DNA of 64,000 bases from Acidobacteriota bacterium (GCA_002747255.1 PDUC01000033.1:1-64000); one strand, 5' to 3'; positions 24,989-35,634 are shown, numbered from the stretch's first letter. Numbers and translations: made by a program. The notes: a model not told the origin generated them from the sequence alone.

Positions 24989-25941
24989 TATTTTTGCTTC
25001 TTTATTGCCCATTCTCTTATGGTATCACTGATGTATTGATAGGTGTCGGATAAAACCGCCTCCAAATTGACGTCATCCAGGGTGATGGGTGCCGGCCCGA
25101 GCTTCTTGACCAGCGTATCGGGTAGAGCAGGGGAGAGCGGATCCAATTTGGATTGAACTTTGTCTGAATGTGGAGCATTCCAGAAGGGCTTGACTTCCTT
25201 TGGCAGGATTTTCTTTTTGGGGATACCAGACATCTGTTGATCCAATTTGGGTCGTCCTTTTTTCCAGAAGTACTGCAGAAAATCCAGGATCTGGCTTTTT
25301 GTGCGCCCGCGGAGCGTAAAGATAAGGAAGGGATCCAGGTCAAAGTGCTGTGCCAGGATGTAGTAGGTAGCGGCAATGTGTTTACAGGGGTTCTTTTCGT
25401 CCTGACAATCACAGTGACTGCGCAGTTGTTTCACATGGGATGGGAAAAGACCTATTCTGGAGGCATGAAAAACTTCATCAACGGATTCGGGCATGCGATC
25501 CTGAAGCATTTCAATGACAAAAATGGCGCGTTTCGCAATATCGTAACTGATTTTTTTCCAGGTGTTTTCCGGAATAGGTTCAATGCTGATGGAGACAACG
25601 TAAGGCGTTTTTCGCGAGCCATTGACCAGTGAAGTAACCTGACCAGGGGCAAGCGAGATTCTCTGAACACGACCTTCTTTGGCGTATTCACGACCCCGGA
25701 TGAGACGGTTGCCGAGTTTCAATGTCTCCAGCGTGTGGATAAACTTCTGGGACCACCACGTTTTCTGGGCTGCAGGGGGATTTCCGGAAAGCGAAATGGA
25801 AACAGACTTCTTACTGGAGTCTGTTCGGTTTTGAGAGTGATTGGACAGGTTACCCAAATTTGAAGATGCGTTACGAGTGTTCCCCCTCTTGGGAGACCGC
25901 TTGGGGACATAAGTTCTGGTATGATCTTTTGAATTTTTCAT
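24988..25941 (-). CDS. SWIM zinc-finger protein
   Basis: A 317-aa protein with a disordered basic N-terminus (about 1-60, rich in Ser, Asn, Arg) and a SWIM zinc finger CDCQDEKNPCKH (Cys177, Cys179, Cys186, His188). RGREYAKEGRVQRISLAPGQVTSLVNGS (about 82-109) is the usual domain before the finger in bacterial SWIM proteins. It starts 4 nt inside the end of the SNF2 helicase gene (ATGA), the same pairing seen in many bacteria (as in Bacillus YwqA/YwqB). The pair probably acts together on nucleic acid. Confidence 0.92.
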   Translation of the reverse strand: MKNSKDHTRTYVPKRSPKRGNTRNASSNLGNLSNHSQNRTDSSKKSVSISLSGNPPAAQKTWWSQKFIHTLETLKLGNRLIRGREYAKEGRVQRISLAPGQVTSLVNGSRKTPYVVSISIEPIPENTWKKISYDIAKRAIFVIEMLQDRMPESVDEVFHASRIGLFPSHVKQLRSHCDCQDEKNPCKHIAATYYILAQHFDLDPFLIFTLRGRTKSQILDFLQYFWKKGRPKLDQQMSGIPKKKILPKEVKPFWNAPHSDKVQSKLDPLSPALPDTLVKKLGPAPITLDDVNLEAVLSDTYQYISDTIREWAIKKQK

Positions 25942-28900
25942 ATTTTGAATCCATCGTCAAAGGACAGGGACATAATTTCCCTCAAATTATCGGTTGACAG
26001 ATCGTTGAGCCAGGACTCGTCACCAGTAACCACATGGTCTGCCAAGTCCTTCTTCTTCTCGATGAGTGCGTCAATGCGGTCTTCCAGCGTTCCAATGGCA
26101 ATCATCTTATGGACTTGAACATTTTTAGTCTGACCGATTCTAAACGCGCGGTCGGTTGCCTGGTTCTCCACTGCGGGGTTCCACCAGCGGTCGTAGTGAA
26201 AGACGTGAGATGCCGCTGTGAGATTCAAGCCCGTTCCACCGGTCTTGACGGTCAGAATGAAAATACCGGGACCGTCTTCGGATTGGAAGCGATCCACCAT
26301 TTCCTGTCTCTTCTTTTGGGGTATTCCGCCGTGAAGGAAGAGCGTTTCCTGGTGAAATGTTTCGCCTAAGTAGGATTCAAGTATGGTTCCCATTTCGCTG
26401 TATTGAGTGAAGATAAGCGACTTGTCGCCTTCTTCGAGAGCCTCTTCCAGCATTTCTGTCAAGCGCATCAGCTTGCCGGAGCGACCCCGAATTTCGGAAT
26501 GGTCTTTCAGGAAGTGAGCCGGGTGGTTGCAAATTTGTTTCAGTTTTGTCAGAGTCGTCAGCACCAGCTGGCTTCTCTCTCTCTGAGAGGCGTTTTCAAT
26601 TTCATTGAGTTTCTGATTGACATAGGCCTGGTAAATGGAAGCCTGTTCATCGGTGAGATCGCAGTAAACCTTGAATTCGTTCTTTTCAGGGAGATCTTTG
26701 ATAATGGTTTGATCTGTTTTGAGTCGTCGTAAAATAAACGGTTGCGTGATTTTCCTCAGCAGCTGCGCTTTTTCCTTGTTTTGCTGTTTCTCGATAGGTG
26801 TGGCGAACCTGTTCTGGAAGGTTTTCAGTGAGCCGAGGTAACCCGGGTTCAGGAATTCCATAATGGACCAGAGTTCAGCGAGTTTGTTTTCAACGGGTGT
26901 CCCGGTAAGGGCAATGGCATGCTTGCAGGCAAAACTCTGAATGGCCTGTGTTTGTTGAGTGGCGGGGTTTTTAATGTTCTGAGCTTCATCCAGCGCAATG
27001 CGGTGCCATTTGATCTTGTTGAGTGTTTCCTTGTCGCGATTAGCCAATTGGTAAGTGGTCAGAATCAGATCGTAGTGGCGGTGTCTGTTGATGAAATCGT
27101 CTTCAACCAGGCGTGAATTGCCGTGATGAATCATGATCTGAAGGGAAGGGGCAAACTTCTTTGCCTCTCTGTACCAGTTACCAACAACCGACATGGGGCA
27201 GATCAGCAGGGTGGGCTTACTGTGGAACTTGCCCTTCTTTTCTTCTCTTTCCTGTAAGAGAAGCGCCAGTAATTGAACCGTTTTCCCTAGCCCCATATCG
27301 TCGGCCAGACAGCATCCAAAACCAAGTCTCTGGTGGAATACCAGCCATGACAGGCCTCTTTTTTGATAGGGACGCAAGGTGCCATTCAGTGTTTCAGGAG
27401 GTGTGATATCGGGGAAGGACTGATTGTTGCGGGCGAAGATTTCTGTCAACGCGCCTCGGAAGTCGATATCTTGATCTTCCGATGTTTCCAGCTCACTGCC
27501 TTCAATGCCCATTTGGAACGCATCGAGCAGTCTCATTTCACCCTTTGCCGGATTCTCACTGAAGAAGTTGACTGCAGAAAACAGATCCTCCTGGCTGATC
27601 TCCACCCATTGCCCGTCAATGGGGAGCAGCGTTAATTGATTGTCTACCAGCTTCTTGAACTCACTATGGGTCATTTTCTTGCCGCCGACGGCAGCTTGCC
27701 AGCTGAACTTGACCATGGTGTCGAAACCCATCATGGAGTTTTTGTCGAAGACACCGCCGTCCAGCTTGAGTTTGGTTTTCAGTTTCTTCTTGTTCTTCTT
27801 CCACCAATCCGGATAGCAGACACTGAACCCGGCAGTTGTGAGGTGGTGACTTTGTTCGGATAGAAACTTGTAAGCCTCTTCGGTTGTGAGATCGATGTAT
27901 TCGGGGTAGGGCTGATGGAGCGCTTCCCTGAGTTTGGGATAGTGATTTAAAGCTCGTCCGAGGTCCCGCATGAGAAGTTCGGCCAGCGTTTTTCCTGAGC
28001 TCATTTCAATAGGCACGCTGAGGTCCCAGATTTCACCGGCAAAAATATGGTTGGATGCGTCCCGGGAACTTTGCAGTGAAAAAGCCAGCCGCCAGAGTTT
28101 CATTTTTGGGTCCAGATCGTCAATTCGAGCCGTTCCGATTTCCGGGGGAATGAGTGTGAAACACAGTTGCCAGGGTTTGGATGCGCCGGTAACGGGCTGA
28201 AGCCAGTTTGAGACCAGCGCCACAAAGGCATTTTGCAGGTCCCTGGGTGCTGAAATGGCGTTTTGGCTGAATAAAAGCGATTTGAGAAACGGCCTGGCCA
28301 GTTGATCCAGTGGATTGGTCTTCTTTTTTCGTCTCGCCGGTAAATTAGCAAAGAATCTGGGACCCGGAAACACCCGGATGACGTGGTCAATCATGTTATC
28401 CAAAAAGGTTTTGAGGGCTGTTTCCCTTGATTTTTTACCGAGCCGCGGATGCCAATGCGAAAGACATCCCTGTGGCATGCGTTCAGCCAGACTTTGAATT
28501 TGGTTGTTCAGTGTGGCGGCATCGATCTGCCATTTCGTTTGGATTCCCAGTTCATTGTCGAAAAGGAAGGGGCGATAGGTTCCGTGGATCAGACTGTAGA
28601 GGGCCAGCAAACACGCTTTTCGCCAGAACATCAGGGATTCATCGTCTTCTGTATTCAATTTGTGCCAATTTTCGAAAATAAGCCAGGTCAAGGTTATTTC
28701 GGGTGAGAGATGAATGGCCGGGGTTCGCCATGGCTGGGTAAAGACACGGGCTTGTTGGTCGGGCAGCCATGAACTGCAGTTGAAAATGGGGTTATCGTTT
28801 TGGGTCGGTAGTTCCAGATCTAAAAAAACCTGCGGGATACGCTTCCGTTTAGTAGACGATTCCATGGTGTCCTGCACTATTTTGCGCAGGGCGTTTCCGC

Positions 28901-29084
28901 TTACCGCAAAGGGGTGCCATTCAGGCTGGGCTTTACCCTCCAGATGCTTTGCCAGACGCGGAAAGAAATCGGATATGGGCGCAAACTGTTGAACCCGATC
29001 GAAGAGGGCTTTTTCTTCAGCCCATAAAACCAGGCCTGGACCATACTGACTGACAGACGCCCAGACACCATGAAGGATAACCAT
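25938..29084 (-). CDS. SNF2-family DNA helicase/translocase
   Basis: A 1048-aa protein. The first ~530 residues are the bacterial SNF2-associated region (DUF3670-like) and the rest is the two-lobed Swi2/Snf2 motor: DDMGLGKT (near 595), ALDEAQNIKNP (near 698), ALTGTPVENKLAELW (near 725), SLIFTQYSEMG, TGGTGLNLTAASHVFHYDRWWNPA and NQATDRAFRIGQ (near 980). All catalytic motifs look intact. It likely moves along double-stranded DNA or removes bound proteins. GGAG stands before the ATG. It is the first gene of a five-gene minus-strand run and overlaps the SWIM gene by 4 nt. Confidence 0.95.
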   Translation of the reverse strand: MVILHGVWASVSQYGPGLVLWAEEKALFDRVQQFAPISDFFPRLAKHLEGKAQPEWHPFAVSGNALRKIVQDTMESSTKRKRIPQVFLDLELPTQNDNPIFNCSSWLPDQQARVFTQPWRTPAIHLSPEITLTWLIFENWHKLNTEDDESLMFWRKACLLALYSLIHGTYRPFLFDNELGIQTKWQIDAATLNNQIQSLAERMPQGCLSHWHPRLGKKSRETALKTFLDNMIDHVIRVFPGPRFFANLPARRKKKTNPLDQLARPFLKSLLFSQNAISAPRDLQNAFVALVSNWLQPVTGASKPWQLCFTLIPPEIGTARIDDLDPKMKLWRLAFSLQSSRDASNHIFAGEIWDLSVPIEMSSGKTLAELLMRDLGRALNHYPKLREALHQPYPEYIDLTTEEAYKFLSEQSHHLTTAGFSVCYPDWWKKNKKKLKTKLKLDGGVFDKNSMMGFDTMVKFSWQAAVGGKKMTHSEFKKLVDNQLTLLPIDGQWVEISQEDLFSAVNFFSENPAKGEMRLLDAFQMGIEGSELETSEDQDIDFRGALTEIFARNNQSFPDITPPETLNGTLRPYQKRGLSWLVFHQRLGFGCCLADDMGLGKTVQLLALLLQEREEKKGKFHSKPTLLICPMSVVGNWYREAKKFAPSLQIMIHHGNSRLVEDDFINRHRHYDLILTTYQLANRDKETLNKIKWHRIALDEAQNIKNPATQQTQAIQSFACKHAIALTGTPVENKLAELWSIMEFLNPGYLGSLKTFQNRFATPIEKQQNKEKAQLLRKITQPFILRRLKTDQTIIKDLPEKNEFKVYCDLTDEQASIYQAYVNQKLNEIENASQRERSQLVLTTLTKLKQICNHPAHFLKDHSEIRGRSGKLMRLTEMLEEALEEGDKSLIFTQYSEMGTILESYLGETFHQETLFLHGGIPQKKRQEMVDRFQSEDGPGIFILTVKTGGTGLNLTAASHVFHYDRWWNPAVENQATDRAFRIGQTKNVQVHKMIAIGTLEDRIDALIEKKKDLADHVVTGDESWLNDLSTDNLREIMSLSFDDGFKI

Positions 29085-29357
29085 TAGACTCCAGCAATAG
29101 TGAGAAAATTTGAGGCCTAAGCCTCACAGAACAAAAACAATCGGTAAACCCGGTTTTCGAAGCCAAACCGTAATGGGGAAAATAAGTTACCAATCAGGAG
29201 CATTTTAACTTAATTGAATTTAGATGCAAGGATAAAATACGAAAGATCGTCGGATTTGTCGAATTGAGCGCTATAACGGGATGCTGGTTTTGGCAATACT
29301 TGGGCTGTTTGCTTGTTTTCTGCAACGACTCGATGAATTTGAAAACCCGTTGCCGGA

Positions 29358-32186
29358 CTAATCGCGATGTGTCAAATGTCCCTTGAGGAAGTGTCCCGTA
29401 AAGGATGTTTCAACTTGGCAGATTGCTTCGGGTGTGCCTGTTGCGATGATTGTGCCGCCGCCACTGCCGCCCTCAGGCCCCAGGTCGATGACGTAATCGG
29501 CCGACTTAATCACATCCAGGTTGTGTTCAATCATAATGAGTGTATTGTTCTGATCTACCAGCCGGTGAAGAACGGCCAGCAGCTTTTTCACATCGGCAAA
29601 GTGCAGACCTGTGGTGGGTTCGTCCAGGATGTAGAGCGTCTGACCGGTATCTTTTTTACTGAGTTCCTTGCTCAGCTTGACGCGCTGGGCCTCTCCGCCC
29701 GAGAGCGTTGTGGCCGCCTGACCCAGACGGACATAGCTCAAACCCACATCGTAAAGTGTCTGACAGCGCCGCCTGACTTGAGGAACGTGGGTGAAGAACT
29801 CCAGCGATTCCTCAACAGTCATGTTCAGCACCTGGTGAATGTTCTTGCCGCGATAGAGGATTTCAAGCGTTTCCCGGTTGTACCTCTTACCCCCGCACTG
29901 TTCACATGTTACGAAAATATCAGGCAGAAAGTGCATCTCGATTTTAATTAATCCGGCACCCTGGCATGTTTCGCATCGTCCGCCTTTGACATTGAAGCTG
30001 AATCTGCCCGGTTTATAGCCCCGCGCCCTGGACTCGGGCACCTGTGAAAAGAGTTCTCGAATGGGTGTGAACAACCCGACATAGGTCGCGGGATTGGAGC
30101 GCGGGGTTCTGCCAATGGGGGATTGATCGATTTCAATGACTTTGTCGATGTGATTCAGCCCCTTGATTTTTTCAAAGCTGCCTGTTTTCTTATGGGTTCC
30201 ATAGACGTGATTGTGAGCTGCCTTGTAGAGGATTTCGGTTACCAGAGTGGATTTTCCCGAGCCCGAAACGCCCGTTACACAGGTGAAAACACCTGTTGGA
30301 AAGGCGGCATCGATATGCTTGAGATTGTTCTGCTTACAGCCGCTGACATGGATCATCTTGCGCTTGTTAAAGCGGCGCCTTCTCGCAGGCACTTCAATAA
30401 ATGCCTTGCCCGAAAGGAATTGTCCGGTTAGGGAATTTTCAATCGCCTCCACTTCTTCAGGCTTGCCGCTGAAGACCACTTCTCCGCCGTGTTCACCGGC
30501 TCCTGGACCAAGGTCGATCAGGTAATCCGCCTCCCGAATGGTGTCTTCATCGTGCTCTACCACAATGACGGTGTTCCCCAGGTCGCGCATGTCTTTCAAC
30601 GTATTCAGCAATCTTTGGTTATCTCTTTGGTGCAGGCCAATGCTGGGCTCATCCAGAACATAGAGGACACCCATCAGGCGTGAGCCCAATTGCGTTGCCA
30701 GACGAATGCGCTGACTTTCGCCGCCAGACAGTGTTCCGGCTGTTCGATTTAAAGTGAGATAACCCAAACCCACACCGTTCAGGAAACTGAGACGGCTGAT
30801 GACTTCCTTCAGTATTTTTTCAGCAATCCGGGCATCGTTCCCTTCCAGCTTCATTTCCGAAAAGGTCTTTAGAGCTTTTCGGACGGAGAGTTCCGAAAAA
30901 GAGGCAATGTTCCGGCCCTGTACCAGAACAGATAAAGGCAGCGGTTTAAGTCTTTTACCCGAGCAGCCCTGGCATTGATTTAAGGACATGAAAGTCTCGA
31001 GCTGTTCTCTGACAGCCGTTGACGTTGTTTCTCGGTACTTTCGCTTCAAGGTGGCAATGACACCTTTGTATTCGGAGTTGAACTCGTAGCGTTTTTCGTC
31101 TTTCCTGAAAACAAACCTGGTTTTACCGGGAACGCCATTCAAGATGATGTTTTTCTGTTTTTCGGTGAGTTTATGAAAGGCCTTGTTCGTCGGGATTCTG
31201 TATTTTTCGGCAATTTGCAGGACCTTGCTGAGGTACCAACCGCCTTCTCGACCGCCATAGGGAAGAATGGCTCCATTTCGAATGCTTTTTGTCCAGTCCA
31301 GGATACGGTCCGGATCAAATTCCCTGGTTTCCCCCAGACCATCGCATTGCTGGCATGCTCCATGAGGTGAGTTAAAGGAAAAGTTCCTCGGTTCCAGCAG
31401 GGGAAAGGAGATCTGGCAGCTCAGGCAGACCAGGTGTTCGCTTAGAAGAACGGGGTCTCGGTCTTCTCTTGGGAAATCCAGTTTAATAACGCCTTCTCCA
31501 AGATGGAGCGCGTGTTCAACGCTATCGGCTATGCGATCTCTTTTTCCGGTATCGACCTTAATGCGATCGATGACCGCGTCGATCCGGTGCTTGTAATTCT
31601 TGTCCAGCTGCGGTGCTTCCTCGATGCGAATCATCTCGCCGTCTACAATGGCTCGGGTGTAGCCCTTGGCGAGGAGTTCCTGAAAGAGTTTCCTGAATTC
31701 TCCTTTGCGGTCCTTGACGACCGGAGCCAGGATCATGATGGCTGTACCCTGTGGATAGCGCATGATGGTGTCAATGATCTCAGTCGCCGATTGACTCACA
31801 ATGGGATTACCGCATTTCGGGCAATGGGGCTTTCCTATTCTCGCAAAGAGGAGTCGGTAGTAATCGTAGATTTCTGTAACGGTCGCCACGGTTGATCGCG
31901 GGTTCTTGCTGGTCGTCTTCTGCTCAATTGAAATGGCGGGTGAGAGCCCTTCAATGGTATCGACTTCCGGCTTCTCCATTTGATCGAGAAACTGACGCGC
32001 GTAGGCCGAGAGGGATTCCACATAACGGCGTTGGCCTTCCGCGTAAATGGTATCAAACGCAAGCGAAGATTTACCCGAACCCGATAGACCCGTGATGACG
32101 ACCAGTTGATCTCTGGGTATTTTAAGGTCGATGTCCTTCAAGTTGTGCGTACGCGCACCTTTAACGTGGATCCAATTAGAACTCAC
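29358..32186 (-). CDS. uvrA: UvrABC excinuclease subunit A
   Basis: A 942-aa nucleotide-excision-repair protein of standard length. It has two ABC modules: Walker A GLSGSGKS (33-40) and GVSGSGKS, signatures LSGGESQRIRLATQLGS and LSGGEAQRVKLSKEL, and the zinc modules CPKCG, CLSC/CQQC and CETCQGAG...CEQCGGKRYN. It scans DNA for bulky damage and loads UvrB. The start is GTG 32186, overlapping the topA stop by 4 nt (GTGA), so it is translationally coupled to topA. Confidence 0.97.
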   Translation of the reverse strand: MSSNWIHVKGARTHNLKDIDLKIPRDQLVVITGLSGSGKSSLAFDTIYAEGQRRYVESLSAYARQFLDQMEKPEVDTIEGLSPAISIEQKTTSKNPRSTVATVTEIYDYYRLLFARIGKPHCPKCGNPIVSQSATEIIDTIMRYPQGTAIMILAPVVKDRKGEFRKLFQELLAKGYTRAIVDGEMIRIEEAPQLDKNYKHRIDAVIDRIKVDTGKRDRIADSVEHALHLGEGVIKLDFPREDRDPVLLSEHLVCLSCQISFPLLEPRNFSFNSPHGACQQCDGLGETREFDPDRILDWTKSIRNGAILPYGGREGGWYLSKVLQIAEKYRIPTNKAFHKLTEKQKNIILNGVPGKTRFVFRKDEKRYEFNSEYKGVIATLKRKYRETTSTAVREQLETFMSLNQCQGCSGKRLKPLPLSVLVQGRNIASFSELSVRKALKTFSEMKLEGNDARIAEKILKEVISRLSFLNGVGLGYLTLNRTAGTLSGGESQRIRLATQLGSRLMGVLYVLDEPSIGLHQRDNQRLLNTLKDMRDLGNTVIVVEHDEDTIREADYLIDLGPGAGEHGGEVVFSGKPEEVEAIENSLTGQFLSGKAFIEVPARRRRFNKRKMIHVSGCKQNNLKHIDAAFPTGVFTCVTGVSGSGKSTLVTEILYKAAHNHVYGTHKKTGSFEKIKGLNHIDKVIEIDQSPIGRTPRSNPATYVGLFTPIRELFSQVPESRARGYKPGRFSFNVKGGRCETCQGAGLIKIEMHFLPDIFVTCEQCGGKRYNRETLEILYRGKNIHQVLNMTVEESLEFFTHVPQVRRRCQTLYDVGLSYVRLGQAATTLSGGEAQRVKLSKELSKKDTGQTLYILDEPTTGLHFADVKKLLAVLHRLVDQNNTLIMIEHNLDVIKSADYVIDLGPEGGSGGGTIIATGTPEAICQVETSFTGHFLKGHLTHRD

Positions 32187-34522
32187 TGCGGATGAACCAC
32201 TTTTTCTCGTTCAGGCAGTTCGGAGGCGTCGATCCGATAGCCGCATTCCTTATCCGGGCAAACGTAGACGTGCTGTCGTTTGGTCTTCTTTTCCGTCAGA
32301 AAGGGGCTTGTGCAGGAAGGGCAGGGGATATCAACGGGTTTATCCCAAAAAACAACGTGACATTTTGGAAACGCTGAGCATCCGTAGAAAATCTTGCCTC
32401 TCTTGGATTTTCTTTCGATGATTTCGCCGTTACAGTCTTTATCGGGACACTTCACTCCGGTTGATTCACGGTGAATGTAGCGGCATTCCGGGTAATTGGA
32501 GCAGGCGATGAATTCTCCAAATTTTCCTCTTTTCTGAACCAGACTGCCTTTCCCGCAACTGGGGCAGGTTTTTCCCTCTGATTCAGAAATCTCTTCTCTG
32601 ACGCCAATCATACCTTTCAGCAGAGGCATGTTGGTGGACTCCAGTTTGATTTCCTTAATGGGCTTGGCAAATTTGCAGTTGGGATAGTCGGAACAGGAGA
32701 GAAACTGCCCGTACTTGCCCGATTTAATGACCGTTGGTTTACCGCAAAGCTCACAGTCAATATCGGTGTGTATGCCTTCGCGTTTCAGGTCCGGCATTTT
32801 TTCTTTGGCCGCGACCAAATGGTCTTCAAACCCCCTGTAGAACTCGCCTAACAGGTTTTGCCAGGTTTGTTTGCCTTCCTCAACGCGGTCAAGCTGGTTT
32901 TCCATACGGGCTGTGTACTGGATATCCATGACATCGGAAAAGGAGGCCAGCAGCATGTCGGTAACAATCATGCCCAGGTTGGTGGGGTGAAAGCGGGCTT
33001 GTTTCTTTTCTACATAATCCCTGTTCTGAATGGTGGAAATAATGGCGGCATACGTGGATGGTCTGCCAATGCCGTTGTCTTCCAGGGCTTTAACCAGCGA
33101 AGCTTCTGAATAGCGGGCAGGTGGTTTGGTGAAAATCTGTTCGGTATCCAGGCTCAGGCATTGAAGTGTTTCACCTTGCTGGAGATCGGGTAGATCAGCC
33201 GATTTTTCCACTTTTTCCTGCGAGCGGGCTTTGCTTTCCTGATAAAGTGCGGAAAAACCGGGGAAAGTGGTTACCAGTCCCCTGGATTCAAACAGCCCTT
33301 TGGCCGCTTCAATGTGGAAAACGGTTTCATTCATGCGCTTGGCTTCCATCTGTGAAGCAACAAAGCGCTTCCAGATTAAAGTGTACAGTCTCAATTCATC
33401 GCTATTCAAATAGGGCGTGAGCCGTTCAGGGGTGTTATCCGCGTGCGTTGGCCTGATGGCTTCGTGTCCATCTTGAATTTTGCCTTTCTTCTGTTTTGGT
33501 TGCCTGGCTGATTTCGGCAGATACTCCGGCGGGTAATGAGATCCGATGAAATGCCGTACTTCTGTCAGTGCCTCGTCACTGACTCGAGTTGAGTCGGTTC
33601 TCATGTAGGTGATGAGACCGCGTGGCTCGCCGTCAATTTCAACACCCTCGTAGAGCCGCTGGGCGACCATCATGGTTTTTTTAACCGAAAAGCCCAGGCT
33701 TCTCGATGCATCCTGTTGGAGTTTAGACGTGGTGAACGGGGGTGGTGGATTCTGTCTTCTGGCTTTTTTCTGAATATGACTCAGTGTGAAATCGGAAGCT
33801 TTGATGAGGGATGCCATATCCTTGGCTTGATCGCCGTTTTCGATGGCTGAAGCGGTTTTTTTCGCTGAAACCCTGAGGCTCTTGCCTTCCCATTTAATGA
33901 GTTTCGTTTTGAAGTCCGGCGGGACAGAGCCTCTCATGTTTGCGGTGAGTGTCCAGTACTCTTCGGGCTTAAATGCCAGGATGGCATATTCCCGGTCGAC
34001 AATCATTCGCAGGGCTACCGACTGAACGCGGCCGGCAGAAATACCTCTTTTAACTTTTTTCCACAAAATAGGGCTGATTTTATAACCAACCAGTCTGTCC
34101 AGAATGCGGCGGGCCTGCTGGGCATTGACCCTGTTCATGTCCGTGTGTCCGGGGTTCTCGATGGCCTGCTGGATGGCGCGCTTGGTGATTTCATTGAATT
34201 GAACCCGGTAGACCGGTTTCCCCGCTGGAACAATCGACTCTTCCAGGTGCCAGCAAATAGCTTCTCCCTCACGATCGGGGTCGGGAGCCAGGTAGACGGC
34301 ATCGGCCTTTTTTGCGGCACTTTGCAGTTGATTGATGACTTTGTTTTTGGATGGCATGGTGATGTACTGAGGCGTAAAATCGTGCTCAATATCCACGCCC
34401 AGTTGATTTCTGGGTAAATCTCGAACGTGGCCCATGGAGGCCAGCACGATGAAATCTTTGCCGAGGTATTTGTTTATGGTTTTGGCTTTAGCCGGAGATT
34501 CGACGATTACGAGAGCTGTCAT
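32183..34522 (-). CDS. topA: DNA topoisomerase I
   Basis: A 779-aa type IA topoisomerase that relaxes negative supercoils. The TOPRIM domain has VIVESPAKAKTI (Glu8) and DPDREGE (81-87). The active-site tyrosine is in TYMRTDSTRVSD near residue 304. GIGRPSTYAAII follows. The C-terminal 180 residues hold four zinc ribbons, for example CELCGK...CSDYPNC and CPSCGK...CSNYPEC. It starts inside the dprA stop (ATGA overlap) and ends on the uvrA start, forming a dprA-topA-uvrA DNA-metabolism operon. Confidence 0.97.
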   Translation of the reverse strand: MTALVIVESPAKAKTINKYLGKDFIVLASMGHVRDLPRNQLGVDIEHDFTPQYITMPSKNKVINQLQSAAKKADAVYLAPDPDREGEAICWHLEESIVPAGKPVYRVQFNEITKRAIQQAIENPGHTDMNRVNAQQARRILDRLVGYKISPILWKKVKRGISAGRVQSVALRMIVDREYAILAFKPEEYWTLTANMRGSVPPDFKTKLIKWEGKSLRVSAKKTASAIENGDQAKDMASLIKASDFTLSHIQKKARRQNPPPPFTTSKLQQDASRSLGFSVKKTMMVAQRLYEGVEIDGEPRGLITYMRTDSTRVSDEALTEVRHFIGSHYPPEYLPKSARQPKQKKGKIQDGHEAIRPTHADNTPERLTPYLNSDELRLYTLIWKRFVASQMEAKRMNETVFHIEAAKGLFESRGLVTTFPGFSALYQESKARSQEKVEKSADLPDLQQGETLQCLSLDTEQIFTKPPARYSEASLVKALEDNGIGRPSTYAAIISTIQNRDYVEKKQARFHPTNLGMIVTDMLLASFSDVMDIQYTARMENQLDRVEEGKQTWQNLLGEFYRGFEDHLVAAKEKMPDLKREGIHTDIDCELCGKPTVIKSGKYGQFLSCSDYPNCKFAKPIKEIKLESTNMPLLKGMIGVREEISESEGKTCPSCGKGSLVQKRGKFGEFIACSNYPECRYIHRESTGVKCPDKDCNGEIIERKSKRGKIFYGCSAFPKCHVVFWDKPVDIPCPSCTSPFLTEKKTKRQHVYVCPDKECGYRIDASELPEREKVVHPQ

Positions 34523-35634
34523 GAAGATGTTTCTCCAGGTAAGTTGATGGGATTTCTGAGGTAATTCTGACCATGAAGAACCGTAATGAGCTCTCTGGTC
34601 TCCATCTCAGTTAATTTGGCACCGAGCTTTCCGGGCGTTAAACCCAACGATGGACCTAATTCTGCCAGGAGTGAATCAAAGCAAGTCGATTCAAAGGCGT
34701 CAAGACTATCATATATTTTTCTCATGATGGGATCATTTATTTCAATTTCAACCTGTTTTTCCTGATAGGCCGCGCTGCTGATGAGGTTGTCAAAATGCGA
34801 GAGAAACTCTTTAACAGACGTAAAAATATGAGCTTCTCCATTTAAGATCAGCTGGTGAGTACCCTGAGAAGTAGGCCGGTTGACGGGACCTGGAACTGCG
34901 AAAAGCTCTCTGTTTTGGTCAAGACAGAACTGAGCGGTGATCAATGTGCCCGATTTTTTTTCTGCCTCCACGACAATGGTTGCACGACTCAAACCGCTGA
35001 TAATGCGATTCCTCATGGGGAAGTGGTACGGCTTAGGGGCCAGGGTCGGGGGAAACTCGGTAACCACAATTCCATGTTGCTTAACGATGTTTCTGGCAAG
35101 CAGAGTGTGCTGTTTGGGATAGATGACGCGAATTCCAGAGCCGAGAACAGCGGCCGTTCTGCCGTGTGCATTCAGGGCGGCCTCGTGCGCGACCGCATCG
35201 ATGCCCAGAGCCAGGCCGGAAACCACGGTAAAGCCGATCCCGGCCAGTTCACTGGCAATTTGACGGGCTGTCTGAATGCCGTAGGTCGTGCAGGTGCGGG
35301 CTCCAATGACACTGACACAGGGGCGATGCAGAACGGATAGCTTGCCTGAGTAGAAGAGGAAAAGCGGAGGATCCTCAATTTGTCTCAAAAGCAGGGGATA
35401 GGCTTCATCAAAAATGGAAACGTAATGAATGTTGCTTTTCTTGAGCTCCTCGCTGTAGGCTCTGCCCTCTTCTTCAGAACCCTTTGGCTCCAATTGCTCC
35501 AAAACCCGGTCGATACTCCACTCCGGACACTCTTTGAGCACTTTTCTGACAGAACTCTGTATGGATACAGGGCCCTTTCCCGTTCCGATTTCATTTAACC
35601 AATTCAATACGGTGGCCGACTCAGCTGTTTTCAT
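34519..35634 (-). CDS. dprA: DNA-processing protein A
   Basis: A 371-aa protein. The extended Rossmann fold carries VSVIGARTCTTYG, FTVVSGLALGIDAVAHEAAL, TAAVLGSGIRVIYP, FPMRNRIISGLS and EAEKKSGTLITA, all DprA/Smf signatures; the C-terminus is a winged-helix domain (about 300-360). It loads RecA on incoming single-stranded DNA during transformation and also occurs in many non-competent bacteria. ATG 35634 is chosen because the N-terminus then matches DprA length; the frame runs another 44 codons upstream without family features. The start lacks a strong ribosome site. The pair dprA-topA is a common arrangement. Confidence 0.93.
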   Translation of the reverse strand: MKTAESATVLNWLNEIGTGKGPVSIQSSVRKVLKECPEWSIDRVLEQLEPKGSEEEGRAYSEELKKSNIHYVSIFDEAYPLLLRQIEDPPLFLFYSGKLSVLHRPCVSVIGARTCTTYGIQTARQIASELAGIGFTVVSGLALGIDAVAHEAALNAHGRTAAVLGSGIRVIYPKQHTLLARNIVKQHGIVVTEFPPTLAPKPYHFPMRNRIISGLSRATIVVEAEKKSGTLITAQFCLDQNRELFAVPGPVNRPTSQGTHQLILNGEAHIFTSVKEFLSHFDNLISSAAYQEKQVEIEINDPIMRKIYDSLDAFESTCFDSLLAELGPSLGLTPGKLGAKLTEMETRELITVLHGQNYLRNPINLPGETSS

